Notes under the pieces: model-generated
The model's input: only the letters and a program-made list of their open reading frames with translations
Databases searched by the model: none
What the model was told of the DNA's origin: nothing
Origin: RH-AL1 sp965198485
GTDB lineage: Bacteria > Pseudomonadota > Alphaproteobacteria > Rhizobiales > Beijerinckiaceae
Length of the DNA: 64,000 nt
Assembly (NCBI GenBank): GCA_965198485.1
Contig: CBDAPQ010000005.1
Coordinates: 62,001 to 126,000, forward strand
Reading direction: 5' to 3'
Position numbers and translations under genes: made by a program
Shown: piece by piece, positions 35,322 through 43,692 of the stretch
How positions within the stretch are numbered: the stretch's first letter is position 1
Layout of the letters: each line of letters opens with the position of its first letter

Positions 35322-36398
35322 TTGGATAAGCGCATCGTCCGCGTCGCCGCCGCGCAGATTTCTCCGGTCCTCGACAGGTCCGGCGGCACGCTGGAGAAGG
35401 TCCTTCAGGCGATCGACGAGGCCGCCGCCCGCGGCGTGGCCTTCGCCGTGTTTCCCGAGACCTTCCTCCCCTACTATCCGTATTTCTCCTTCGTCGAACC
35501 GCCGATTGCGCAGGGCCCGGCGCATCTTCGCCTTTACGACGAGGCGGTCGTCGTGCCCGGCCCGGTGACCCAGGCGCTGTCGGCGGCCGCCAAGCGCCAC
35601 GCGATGGTGCTGGTCGTGGGCGTCAACGAGCGCGACGGCGGCACGCTCTACAATGCGCAACTGATTTTCGATGCCGACGGCACGCTGGCGCTGAAGCGCC
35701 GCAAGATCACGCCCACCTATCACGAGCGCATGATCTGGGGCCAAGGCGACGGCGCTGGGCTCAAGGTCGTCGACACCGCTGTCGGCCGCGTCGGCGCGCT
35801 GGCCTGCTGGGAGCATTATAACCCGCTGGCCCGCTACGCCTTGATGGCGCAGGGCGAGGAGATCCATGCCGCGCAATTCCCCGGCTCGCTCGTCGGCCAG
35901 GTCTTCGCCGACCAGATGGAGGTGACGATCCGCCACCACGCGCTGGAGGCTGGCTGCTTCGTCGTCAACGCCACGGGCTGGCTCACCGATGACCAGATCG
36001 ATTCGATCTCGACCGATCCGAAGATGCAGAAGGGCCTGCGCGGCGGCAATTGCACGGCGATCGTCTCGCCCGAAGGCAAGCACCTGGTGCCGCCGATGCT
36101 CGAGGGCGAGGGGCTGCTGATCGCCGATTGCGACATGGCGCTCATCACCAAGCGCAAGCGCATGATGGACTCCATCGGCCATTACGCCCGCCCCGAACTG
36201 CTGCAGCTGCATCACGACGCCCGACCCACCGCGGCGATGGTGCAGCACGGCGCCCAGCCGTCGGCGGCGCTGCCTGCCTTTGTCCCGCAACTCCCGCCGG
36301 CGCTGGCCGCCGCGGCAATCCCGAAAGAGGATCATGGCAGAGCTCCCGACGGAACGGCTGATCAACGAGTTGCAGTCCTACGGAGTGCGGCTGGCTGA
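35322..36398 (+). CDS. nitC: Nit6803-type nitrilase (Nit1C NitC)
   Basis: A carbon-nitrogen hydrolase of about 358 residues, hydrolysing a nitrile (or, in the Nit1C context, probably cyanide or a cyanide adduct) to acid plus ammonia. The catalytic triad is complete: Glu46 in FPETFLPYYPYFSF, Lys128 in KRRKITPTYHE, Cys162 in LACWEHYNPLARY. It matches the Synechocystis Nit6803 branch (YYPYFSF and NCTAIVSPEG). I prefer the TTG at 35322 (MDKRIVRVAAAQ), which follows AAGGAG by seven bases; GTG 35298 and ATG 35301 are alternatives. Its 3' end overlaps the radical SAM gene by 65 bases, an unusually long overlap. Confidence 0.92.
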   Translation: MDKRIVRVAAAQISPVLDRSGGTLEKVLQAIDEAAARGVAFAVFPETFLPYYPYFSFVEPPIAQGPAHLRLYDEAVVVPGPVTQALSAAAKRHAMVLVVGVNERDGGTLYNAQLIFDADGTLALKRRKITPTYHERMIWGQGDGAGLKVVDTAVGRVGALACWEHYNPLARYALMAQGEEIHAAQFPGSLVGQVFADQMEVTIRHHALEAGCFVVNATGWLTDDQIDSISTDPKMQKGLRGGNCTAIVSPEGKHLVPPMLEGEGLLIADCDMALITKRKRMMDSIGHYARPELLQLHHDARPTAAMVQHGAQPSAALPAFVPQLPPALAAAAIPKEDHGRAPDGTADQRVAVLRSAAG

Positions 36399-37536
36399 CA
36401 GTCGGGTCGGGGCGCAGAGCCGGCGCGGCGGCGCCGGCCCATCCGACCACAAGGCCGTGACCATCTCCGGGCGGACTGTGATGGTGCCGATCCACACTGC
36501 CGCCTCGCACGAGTCGCCCTACACCGCCGCGCGTCCCGATGCCGACGGCGTCGCGCTGATCGAGCGCGACGGCCAAGTGGTCGGGCGCATGACCTTCCCG
36601 CGGCAGCCGCGCTTCTACGCGCTGCAGACCTTTGATGGCATCCCCTACTCGAAGATCGCCGTGCTGCATTCCAAGGACGTGTTGGCGACGACGGTGCTGC
36701 AGACCTGCATCCGCTACCAGAGCCGCGCCAAGACCTGCCAGTTCTGCGCCATCGGGCAGTCGCTCGCGGCGGGCCGCACCATCGCCCACAAGACGCCGGA
36801 GCAGCTCGCCGAGGTGGCACGCGCCGCGGTGCTGCTCGACGGCGTCAAGCACATGGTGATGACGACGGGCACGCCCAATGCCACCGACCGGGGCGCCGCC
36901 GTGCTGTGCGAGAGCGCCTTCGCCATCAAGGCACGCGTCGACCTGCCGATCCAGGCGCAGTGCGAGCCGCCGGACAGCGACCGCTGGTTCGAGCGCATGA
37001 AGGCCTCGGGCATCGACACGCTGGGCATGCACATCGAGGCGGTGACGCCGGCGGTGCGCGAGCGCATCATGCCGGGCAAGGCTTCGGTGCCGCTCGAGCG
37101 CTACATGAAGGCCTTCGAGGCGGCGGTGCCGGTGTTCGGCCGCGGCCAGGTCTCGACCTATATCCTCGCCGGCCTCGGCGACACGCCCGAGGCGATCCTG
37201 GCGATGTCGGCGCAGCTTGTGGCGCGCGGCGTCTATCCGTTCGTCGTGCCCTTCGTGCCGATCTCCGGCACGCCGCTCGAGGACCATCCCACGCCCTCTC
37301 CGGCCTTCATGCACGCGATCCTGGAGCCGCTCGCCGCGATGCTGCGCGCCGCCGGCATGGCCAGCGGACAGGCGAAGGCCGGCTGCGCCAAGTGCGGGGC
37401 CTGCTCGGCGCTCTCGACCTACGAGAAGGCCGGCGACGCCGCCTTGCCGAATGCCGCTGTGCCGGAGATCGCCTCCGGCGCGCCCTGGTCCTTGCCGTCG
37501 CCGCCCGACCTCGTGCTGGAGGGCGTGCGGGCATGA
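36334..37536 (+). CDS. nitD: MSMEG_0568 family radical SAM protein (Nit1C NitD)
   Basis: A 400-residue radical SAM protein of the Nit1C-specific family. The iron-sulfur motif is atypical, CIRYQSRAKTCQFCAIG, that is C-x9-C-x2-C instead of C-x3-C-x2-C. A second cysteine group near the C-terminus, GCAKCGACS, could bind an auxiliary cluster. The TIM-barrel part includes HIEAVTPAVRERIMPGKASV and STYILAGLGDTPE. The substrate is unknown; it probably modifies an organic carrier or the nitrile-bearing compound. Start ATG 36334 is inside the nitrilase 3' end; its stop overlaps the next start (ATGA). Confidence 0.9.
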   Translation: MAELPTERLINELQSYGVRLADSRVGAQSRRGGAGPSDHKAVTISGRTVMVPIHTAASHESPYTAARPDADGVALIERDGQVVGRMTFPRQPRFYALQTFDGIPYSKIAVLHSKDVLATTVLQTCIRYQSRAKTCQFCAIGQSLAAGRTIAHKTPEQLAEVARAAVLLDGVKHMVMTTGTPNATDRGAAVLCESAFAIKARVDLPIQAQCEPPDSDRWFERMKASGIDTLGMHIEAVTPAVRERIMPGKASVPLERYMKAFEAAVPVFGRGQVSTYILAGLGDTPEAILAMSAQLVARGVYPFVVPFVPISGTPLEDHPTPSPAFMHAILEPLAAMLRAAGMASGQAKAGCAKCGACSALSTYEKAGDAALPNAAVPEIASGAPWSLPSPPDLVLEGVRA

Positions 37537-38078
37537 TCGCCGATGATTTCGGTCCCTTTGCCGCCTGCCACTTCAGGCTCAAGGCCGCCACCGAGCGGTG
37601 GGAGCAGGAGGGGGCGGCCGCGCTGCGCCGCCAGGTGTTCTGCGCCGAGCAGGGCATCTTCAGCGGGCACGACCGGGACGCGATCGACGCGTCCGCGATC
37701 CACCTCGTCGCGCTCTCGACCATGGCCGTGCTCGCCGACGAGGTCGTCGGCACGGTACGCATCCACCAGAGCGAGCCCGGCATCTGGTACGGCTCGCGGC
37801 TCGCCGTCGACCGGCGCTACCGCCGGGTGGGCGCCCTCGGCGCGGCGCTGATCCGGCTCGCGGTCTCCAGCGCCAACGCAGCGGGCTGCGTGCGCTTCTA
37901 CGCCAACGTCCAGGCGCAGAACGAGCTGATGTTCCGCCGCCTGAGCTGGCACCGCATCTCCGAGGTGGAGCTGCACGGCCAGCCTCACGTCTTCATGCAG
38001 GCCGATCTCGCCGCCTACCCGCCGCTCGCCAACGCGCCGGAAGGATTTCACGCCCTCTCCACGAAGGCGGCGGCGTGA
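37533..38078 (+). CDS. nitE: MSMEG_0567/Sll0786 family GNAT acetyltransferase (Nit1C NitE)
   Basis: A 181-residue GNAT-fold protein. CHFRLKAATERWEQEGAAAL and FCAEQGIFSGHDRDAID resemble the autoinducer-synthase/PEP-CTERM-like GNAT branch; the acetyl-CoA loop appears as RRYRRVGALGAALIRLAVSS. The Nit1C family name is nitrogen-starvation N-acetyltransferase; the acceptor is unknown. ATG at 37533 overlaps the radical SAM stop by four bases and its own stop shares a base with the next start. Confidence 0.88.
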   Translation: MIADDFGPFAACHFRLKAATERWEQEGAAALRRQVFCAEQGIFSGHDRDAIDASAIHLVALSTMAVLADEVVGTVRIHQSEPGIWYGSRLAVDRRYRRVGALGAALIRLAVSSANAAGCVRFYANVQAQNELMFRRLSWHRISEVELHGQPHVFMQADLAAYPPLANAPEGFHALSTKAAA

Positions 38079-39061
38079 TGGGCGCGTCTCTTCGCGAGCT
38101 GGCCAGCACCGTGCTGGGGGCGCGCGGCACCGCGCACAAGACCGACATCGCCGACGCGGTCGCCGCGCTCGGCATCGAAGCGGCGGCGGCAATTCGGGTC
38201 GGCGACGATTGCGCCGCCATCCCCGACGGCGACGGCTGGCTGCTCTTTGCCATCGAGGGCTTCGTCCACGATTTCGTCGAGGCGGATCCGCGCTTCGCCG
38301 GGTGGTGCGGTGTGATGGTCAACCTCAGCGACATCGCCGCAATGGGCGGCCGCGCCGTCGCCGTGGTGGACGCGATCTGGGCGAGGGACCGCGCCCAGGC
38401 CGAGCCGGTGCTGGCCGGCTTGCGCGAGGCGTCGCAGGCCTACGGCGTGCCGGTGGTGGGCGGCCACACCAACCATCGCACCGCTGCGGGCTCGCTGGCG
38501 GTGGCGGTGCTCGGCCGCGCCGAGCGGCTGATCACCAGCTTCGATGCCAGGCCCGGCGACGTGCTCGTCGCCGCAGTCGACCTGCGCGGCGGCTTCCGCG
38601 GCGCGTCCTTCAACTGGGACGCGGCGAGCGGCGCCCCGGCGGAGCGCCTGCGCGGCGACCTCGCGCTGCTTCCCGAGATCGCCGAGTCCGGCCTGGTGGC
38701 GGCGGGCAAGGACATCAGCATGGCCGGGCTCGTCGGCACGGCGACGATGCTGTGCGAAGCCTCGGGCGTCGGCGCGCGCATCGAGGTCGATGCCGTGCCC
38801 TGCCCGGCCGGGGTGGATCTCGCCCGCTTCCTGCTCGCGTTCCCGAGCTTCGGCTTCGTGCTCTCGGTCGCGCCCGATAAGGTCGGCGCCGTGCTCTCGC
38901 GCTTCGCCGCGCGCGAGATCGCCTGCGCCGCGGTGGGCAGCATTGATGCCTCGCGCAAGGTCCGGCTGTGGCGCGACGACGAAGAGGTCGAGGTTTGGGA
39001 CCTTTCGCGCCCCTTCATCGGCTGCGGGCCGGCGGTCGCCGCCCTCGCGGGGGAGGCCTGA
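38078..39061 (+). CDS. nitF: Sll0787 family AIR synthase-like protein (Nit1C NitF)
   Basis: A 327-residue protein with the PurM/ThiL/SelD fold: N-terminal ATP-binding half with IRVGDDCAAIPDGDGWLLFA, MVNLSDIAAMGGRAVAVVDA and VVGGHTNHRTAAGSLAVAVL, and a C-terminal half with SMAGLVGTATMLCEASGVGA. The fold activates a carbonyl oxygen as an acyl-phosphate or iminophosphate to accept nitrogen, which fits a role in handling the ammonia or nitrile nitrogen. ATG at 38078 overlaps the previous stop by one base. Function in the cluster not established. Confidence 0.88.
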   Translation: MGASLRELASTVLGARGTAHKTDIADAVAALGIEAAAAIRVGDDCAAIPDGDGWLLFAIEGFVHDFVEADPRFAGWCGVMVNLSDIAAMGGRAVAVVDAIWARDRAQAEPVLAGLREASQAYGVPVVGGHTNHRTAAGSLAVAVLGRAERLITSFDARPGDVLVAAVDLRGGFRGASFNWDAASGAPAERLRGDLALLPEIAESGLVAAGKDISMAGLVGTATMLCEASGVGARIEVDAVPCPAGVDLARFLLAFPSFGFVLSVAPDKVGAVLSRFAAREIACAAVGSIDASRKVRLWRDDEEVEVWDLSRPFIGCGPAVAALAGEA

Positions 39062-39342
39062 TGCCCGAGACCCTGTTCCACGTCCGCTGGCCCGACGGCG
39101 CCACCGAGACCTGCTACTCACCCTCCACGATCATCCGCGACTTCTACGAGGTCGGCCGCAGCTATACGCCGGCCGAGTTCCTCGCCGCGTCGCGGGACGG
39201 ACTGCACGCCGCCAGCGAGCGGGTGCGGATGCGCTACGGTTCCGGCTGCTCGCGCGCGATGGCGCAGCTGGCGGCCATCGAGCACCGGGCGGAAACGTTG
39301 GACGCGAGTTCGGCCGTGACGGTCGAAGGCTTCATAGGATGA
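39061..39342 (+). CDS. nitG: MSMEG_0570 family nitrogen-starvation protein (Nit1C NitG)
   Basis: A 93-residue protein of the Nit1C-specific MSMEG_0570 family: MPETLFHVRWPDGATETCYS, STIIRDFYEVGRSYTPAEFL and the C-terminal MAQLAAIEHRAE. Start ATG 39061 overlaps the NitF stop by one base. Small cytosolic helical protein, no known domain; probably a subunit or chaperone for another product of the cluster. Confidence 0.88.
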   Translation: MPETLFHVRWPDGATETCYSPSTIIRDFYEVGRSYTPAEFLAASRDGLHAASERVRMRYGSGCSRAMAQLAAIEHRAETLDASSAVTVEGFIG

Positions 39343-39352
39343 GGAGCTGAGC

Positions 39353-40690
39353 ATGGTTGACGAGATCACCGACGCGAAAGTGAACGTCGACGGCGTCGAC
39401 ACGCGGGGCGACGCGGACCGGCACAACGGCCACGTGCCGGTCGTGGTCGTCGGCGGCGGACAGGCCGGCCTGTCGACGAGCTGGCTCCTGAAGAAACGCG
39501 GCATCGCGCACGTGGTGCTGGAGAAGCACCGCGTCGGCCACGCCTGGCGCGACGAGCGCTGGGATACGTTCTGCCTGGTGACGCCGAACTGGCAATGCAC
39601 CCTGCCGGACTATCCCTACCAGGGGCCGGATCCCGATGGCTTCATGGTCAAGGACCAGATCGTCGAATACGTCGAGGGTTTCGCCCGCATGGTGGATCCG
39701 CCGATCCACGAAGGCGTCACCGTGACCCGCGTCTCGCGCGACGCCGACGGCCTCTTCCACGTCGAGAGCACCATGGGCGACTGGAGCGCCGACAACGTCG
39801 TCATGGCGATCTCGGGCTACCACGTGCCGGCGGTGCCGCGGGTCGGCGAGCGGCTGCCGCGCGACATCCACCAGATGCATTCCTCCGCCTACCGCAACCC
39901 GCAGCAGCTGCCCGCGGGCGCGACGCTCATCGTCGGCACCGGGCAATCCGGCTGCCAGCTCGCCGAGGACCTGCACCTCGCCGGCCGCAAGGTGCACATC
40001 GCGGTCGGCGACGCGCCGCGCTCGCCGCGCGCCTACCGCGGCAAGGACACGATCCGCTGGCTCGACGAGATCGGCTACTACGGGACGACGGTCGAGACGC
40101 ATCCGCTCGGCATCGAGGTGCGCAAGAAGGCCAACCATTATTTCACCGGGCGCGATGGCGGCCACGAGATCGACCTGCGCCAGTTCGCGGCCGAAGGCGT
40201 CAAGCTCTACGGCATGCTCGACACGATCGACGACGATACGATCACGTTCCGTCCCGACCTCGCCAAGCACCTTGAGGATGCCGACAAGGTCTACCTGCGC
40301 ATCCGCAAGATGATCGACGACCATATCGCCAAGGCCGGCATCGACGCGCCGCCAGCCGCCCCCTACGTGGCGCCGTGGACCGTCAGCGAGGAGCCGAAAA
40401 GCCTCAGCCTGAAGGGCGAAAACATCACCTCGGTGATCTGGTCCACCGGCTTCCGCTCGGACTTCTCGATGGTCGACATCCCGGTGTTCGACGGCCGCGG
40501 CTACCCCGGCCATCATCGCGGAGTCACCACCGTGCCCGGCCTCTACTTCCTGGGCCTGGGCTGGCTGTGGACCTGGGGCTCGGGCCGCTTCTCCGGCATC
40601 GCCGAGGATGCCGGCCACGTCGTCGAGCAGATCGGCAAGCGCTTCTGGACGGCCGACCTGTCGCGTCCGCCGCAGCAGAAGGTGGCGTAG
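39353..40690 (+). CDS. nitH: MSMEG_0569 family flavin-dependent oxidoreductase (Nit1C NitH)
   Basis: A 445-residue two-nucleotide-binding flavoprotein, the last gene of the cluster. FAD site: VPVVVVGGGQAGLSTSWLLK; second Rossmann site for NADPH: GATLIVGTGQSGCQLAEDLH; and the C-terminal FAD contact PGLYFLGLGWLWTWGSGRFS. The pattern fits group B flavin monooxygenases (Baeyer-Villiger/N-hydroxylating type), so it could oxygenate an amine or nitrile-derived intermediate. The gene begins 10 bases after NitG. It converges on the cupin gene. Confidence 0.9.
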   Translation: MVDEITDAKVNVDGVDTRGDADRHNGHVPVVVVGGGQAGLSTSWLLKKRGIAHVVLEKHRVGHAWRDERWDTFCLVTPNWQCTLPDYPYQGPDPDGFMVKDQIVEYVEGFARMVDPPIHEGVTVTRVSRDADGLFHVESTMGDWSADNVVMAISGYHVPAVPRVGERLPRDIHQMHSSAYRNPQQLPAGATLIVGTGQSGCQLAEDLHLAGRKVHIAVGDAPRSPRAYRGKDTIRWLDEIGYYGTTVETHPLGIEVRKKANHYFTGRDGGHEIDLRQFAAEGVKLYGMLDTIDDDTITFRPDLAKHLEDADKVYLRIRKMIDDHIAKAGIDAPPAAPYVAPWTVSEEPKSLSLKGENITSVIWSTGFRSDFSMVDIPVFDGRGYPGHHRGVTTVPGLYFLGLGWLWTWGSGRFSGIAEDAGHVVEQIGKRFWTADLSRPPQQKVA

Positions 40691-40764
40691 GCGGATCTCG
40701 ACGGGTCGCGGGACGCGCTCCAAGGATGTCGAGGGGCGCCGCTGCCGCCGTACAACTCGCGGGA

Positions 40765-41157
40765 CTATCCCGCGTATTGCGCGTCGCTGACGTGCTCCAG
40801 CCAGTCGACCACCTTGCCGTCCTGCTTCTCCTGGATTGCGATGTGGCTCATCGCGATAGCCGGCGCGGCGCCATGCCAGTGCTTCTCCCCGGGCGGGAAC
40901 CACACCACGTCGCCGGGTCGGATCGTCTCGATCGGCCCGCCCTCGCGCTGCACCAGCCCGCAGCCCGCCGTCACCACCAGGGTCTGCCCCAGCGGGTGGG
41001 TGTGCCACGCCGTGCGCGCGCCGGGCTCGAAGGTCACCAGCGCCCCGCCGACGCGGGCGGGATCGGGCCCGAACAGCGGATCGATGCGCACCGTGCCGGT
41101 GAACCAATCAGCCGGCCCTTCCGCCGAGGGCTGCGTGCCGATCCTCTGGATGTGCAT
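40765..41157 (-). CDS. Cupin resembling manganese-dependent (R)-mandelonitrile lyase
   Basis: A 130-residue single-cupin protein. GPADWFTGTVRIDPLF, then VTFEPGARTAWHTHPLGQTL and PGDVVWFPPGEKHWHGAAP follow closely what I recall of the cupin hydroxynitrile lyases of Granulicella and Acidobacterium. The metal ligands are present: His52, His54, Gln58 and His93 (HxHx4Q...H). That enzyme type reversibly splits mandelonitrile into benzaldehyde and HCN in the cytosol. Its placement beside a cyanide-assimilation cluster supports a cyanide-related role, but many members of this cupin group are untested, so activity is inference. Confidence 0.8.
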   Translation of the reverse strand: MHIQRIGTQPSAEGPADWFTGTVRIDPLFGPDPARVGGALVTFEPGARTAWHTHPLGQTLVVTAGCGLVQREGGPIETIRPGDVVWFPPGEKHWHGAAPAIAMSHIAIQEKQDGKVVDWLEHVSDAQYAG

Positions 41158-41313
41158 CTCGTCTCCTCCCCGCGTGAGCCGACGGAGAACGCGGCCCCCG
41201 CGCAATCGTCGCTCTCCGTGCGCGACAGCTGCCCAAGCGTCACGGAGGCAGAGGCGCTGCGGCGGAACGATGATATGGCATGCCTCCCGAACTCGATCGA
41301 TGGCGCATAATCT

Positions 41314-42135
41314 TTGAGGTCTCTCCTTCGCCGCGGGCGCAACCTGTTCGATCGCTCTGAGGAGAAGATCGACGCCGCCCTCAGCATCCTGCTCGCCGTG
41401 CAGGCGCTCACCGTCTTCGTGGTGATTCCCTGGGGCGCCGCCCACGCGGGCGGACAGATGCTTCTCGACGTCTGCCACCTCGTCTTTGCCGCCGTCAGCG
41501 TCACCGTGCTCGCCCGCCACCGCCTCGTCCAGGGCGCGCTGATCCTCGGCATGGTCCTGCTGGCGGGCTGGCCCCTGCTCGACGCGCAATCCTCGGTGGG
41601 GCGATGGGTCGGGCCGGCCGGCGTGTTCGAACTCGTCAGCGTCATCGCTTTCGCCTTCAACGCCCTCGTCACCGCCGTCGTGGCGCGGCACGTGTTCGCC
41701 GCCGGGCGCGTCACCGTGCACCGCGTGCAAGGCGCGGTGCTCCTCTACCTCAACGTGGCGGCGCTTTTCGCAATCGCCTACAGCGGGCTCGACACGTTCG
41801 CGCCGGGAGCGATCGCGCCGAGCGGCGGCGGCGTTCTGCCCTCGAGCCTCGGCGCGAAGATCGCCGCCCTGACCTATTTCAGCCTGACGACGATCACGAC
41901 CACGGGGTTCGGCGACCTCGTGCCGATGCACGCCGCCGCGCGCAGCCTCGCCAACCTCGAATCCGTGTTCGGCCACCTGTTCCCAGCCACGTTGCTCGCG
42001 CGCCTCGTCGCGCTGCACATCGCCCACAGCGACGACGACATCGTCGCGCCGGAGATCTTCAAGCCCAAGGTCGTCGAGCCTAAGCTCGTCGAGCCCAGGC
42101 CCGTGACGTCCCATCGCGGCGAACGGGCGGCGTAA
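41314..42135 (+). CDS. Potassium-type ion channel family protein
   Basis: A 273-residue membrane protein with six hydrophobic segments. The last two bracket a pore loop, ALTYFSLTTITTTGFGDLVP, whose TTGFGD is the K+-channel selectivity-filter pattern, so this is a two-TM pore (ion-channel domain) with four extra N-terminal helices. The C-terminal 35 residues are charged, with repeated PK/RVVEP-like units (KPKVVEPKLVEPRPV). The start is a TTG at 41314; an ATG just upstream at 41300 is out of frame. Gating and ligand unknown. Confidence 0.8.
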   Translation: MRSLLRRGRNLFDRSEEKIDAALSILLAVQALTVFVVIPWGAAHAGGQMLLDVCHLVFAAVSVTVLARHRLVQGALILGMVLLAGWPLLDAQSSVGRWVGPAGVFELVSVIAFAFNALVTAVVARHVFAAGRVTVHRVQGAVLLYLNVAALFAIAYSGLDTFAPGAIAPSGGGVLPSSLGAKIAALTYFSLTTITTTGFGDLVPMHAAARSLANLESVFGHLFPATLLARLVALHIAHSDDDIVAPEIFKPKVVEPKLVEPRPVTSHRGERAA

Positions 42136-42157
42136 AGGCTCGCGACATCCGAAACAT

Positions 42158-42958
42158 ATGTTAGAGCAGCATCCCGACTCCTGCGAACCCCGCGCCGACG
42201 TGCCGAACCTCCGACGCGAGCAGATCGTCGCCCTCGCCTACGGCGCCTGTTGTCACGCGCTGTTCGCGCTCGGCGTCGGCATCATGATCTACGAAATGGC
42301 CTTCGGCATGAGCCGCAGCCGGGGCGCGCTGCCGCCGCCCTGGCGCGAGATCGCCGATGGCCTGCTGCTGCTGCAGTTCCCGCTGGCGCATTCCTTCCTG
42401 CTGTCGCGCCGCGGCCGCCGGCTGCTGAGCCGGCTGGCGCCGCTCGAGCTCGGCGGCCGGCTCTCGACCACAACCTATGCGGCGATCGCCTCCGTGCAGG
42501 TCGGGCTGCTGTTCCTGCTGTGGAGCCCGAGCGGCATCGTGTGGTGGCACGCCGCCGGGCCGTGGCTCGCTGTGACCGGCACGCTTTACGCGAGCGCCTG
42601 GCTGCTGCTGCTGAAGTCCATCCACGATGCCGGCATGCCGCTGCAGGTGGGCCTGCTGGGATGGTGGGCTGTGGCGCGCGGCCGCAAGCCCGTGTATCCG
42701 CCGATGCCGCGGCGCGGCCTGTTCCGCCTGTGCCGCCAGCCGATCTACGTCGCCTTCGCGCTCACCACCTGGAGCGTGCCATGGTGGACGCCGGACCAGC
42801 TCGCGGTGGCCCTCGTGCTGACCGGCTACTGTGTGCTCGGGCCGCTGTTCAAGGAGGCGCGGTTCCGGCGCGTGTTCGGCGCCGAGTTCGCCCGCTACCA
42901 GCGCGCCGTGCCCTACTGGCTGCCTTGGCCGCGCCCGGCGGAGCGCTCTCCGCCGTGA
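42158..42958 (+). CDS. Integral-membrane methyltransferase (ICMT/PEMT superfamily, MddA/NnrU-like)
   Basis: A 266-residue protein with about six hydrophobic helices. LLLLQFPLAHSFLLSRRGRR and STTTYAAIASVQVGLLFLLW resemble the NnrU/MddA group; the C-terminal SAM-site region reads LFRLCRQPIYVAFALTTWSV and GPLFKEARFRRVFGAEFARY ending in PYWLPWP, the family's R-x-P-x-Y and E-x-R-F-x-x-x-F-G-x-x-Y pattern. MddA methylates methanethiol to dimethyl sulfide; whether this protein does so is unknown. It is coupled (GTGA overlap) to a soluble SAM methyltransferase. Confidence 0.7.
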   Translation: MLEQHPDSCEPRADVPNLRREQIVALAYGACCHALFALGVGIMIYEMAFGMSRSRGALPPPWREIADGLLLLQFPLAHSFLLSRRGRRLLSRLAPLELGGRLSTTTYAAIASVQVGLLFLLWSPSGIVWWHAAGPWLAVTGTLYASAWLLLLKSIHDAGMPLQVGLLGWWAVARGRKPVYPPMPRRGLFRLCRQPIYVAFALTTWSVPWWTPDQLAVALVLTGYCVLGPLFKEARFRRVFGAEFARYQRAVPYWLPWPRPAERSPP

Positions 42959-43692
42959 CCTCCGGCCGGGAGCCGGTCCCAGCCTCGACCCGGGCGTCCC
43001 TCTACCAGGCGGAGGACTGGTGGGGCGGCTCGGTCCGCGGGCTGCGGCAGCTGCGCAAGCTGGTGCCGGCGCGCTTCGCCTACTTCGACGATGTCGTGCC
43101 GGACTGGCGCGGGCTCGACGTGCTGGACCTGGGCTGCGGCGGCGGCTTCATGGCCGAGCCGCTGGCGCGGCGCGGCGCCGCCGTCATCGGCGTCGACCCG
43201 TGCCCGCAGGCGGTCGCGGCGGCGGCGCGGCACGCGCGGGGCACCGGGCTCGCGATCGACTACCGGGTGGGAGCGGGCGAGAGACTGCCGCTGTCGGCGC
43301 GTACCGTCGACGTCGTCGTCTGCGTCGACGTGCTGGAGCATGTCGACGACCTCGATGCGGTGCTGGCGGAGATCGCCCGCGTGCTGCGGCCCGGCGGCCT
43401 GCTCCTGTTCGACACGGTCGCCGCCACCCGACTCGCCGCCTTCGTTCTGGTGACGATGGCCGAGCGCGTGCTGCGCCTGCTGCCGTCGGGCACCCACGAG
43501 CCGGCACGCTTCGTCGCCGCGACGAAGTTTCGGGCGCGGCTCGTCGGGCTCGGCTTCGCCGTCCCGCCCTTCGTCGGCTTTGGGCCGCGCGGCCTCGACC
43601 GCGATCTCGATTTCTGCTTCGGCCGCCTCGCGACGCGCGCGGTCCTGTACATGGGCCACGCGCGGGCCGAGCGAGCGAAGACTCGGTCATGA
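42955..43692 (+). CDS. UbiG-like class I SAM-dependent methyltransferase
   Basis: A 245-residue soluble methyltransferase. WWGGSVRGLRQLRKLVPARF precedes the SAM motif LDVLDLGCGGGFMAEPLARR, then VIGVDPCPQAVAAAARHA and VVVCVDVLEHVDDLDAVLAE, with RVLRPGGLLLFDTV, all as in UbiG-type quinone O-methyltransferases. The genome will have its own ubiG, so this may methylate another phenolic or quinone-like compound. Start GTG 42955 overlaps the membrane methyltransferase stop; its own stop overlaps the next start (ATGA). Confidence 0.82.
   Translation: MTSGREPVPASTRASLYQAEDWWGGSVRGLRQLRKLVPARFAYFDDVVPDWRGLDVLDLGCGGGFMAEPLARRGAAVIGVDPCPQAVAAAARHARGTGLAIDYRVGAGERLPLSARTVDVVVCVDVLEHVDDLDAVLAEIARVLRPGGLLLFDTVAATRLAAFVLVTMAERVLRLLPSGTHEPARFVAATKFRARLVGLGFAVPPFVGFGPRGLDRDLDFCFGRLATRAVLYMGHARAERAKTRS

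Noticed and set aside
40765..41157. Cupin as part of the Nit1C operon
   Set aside because: It is on the opposite strand and converges on the cluster, so it cannot share its transcript; only functional linkage is proposed.
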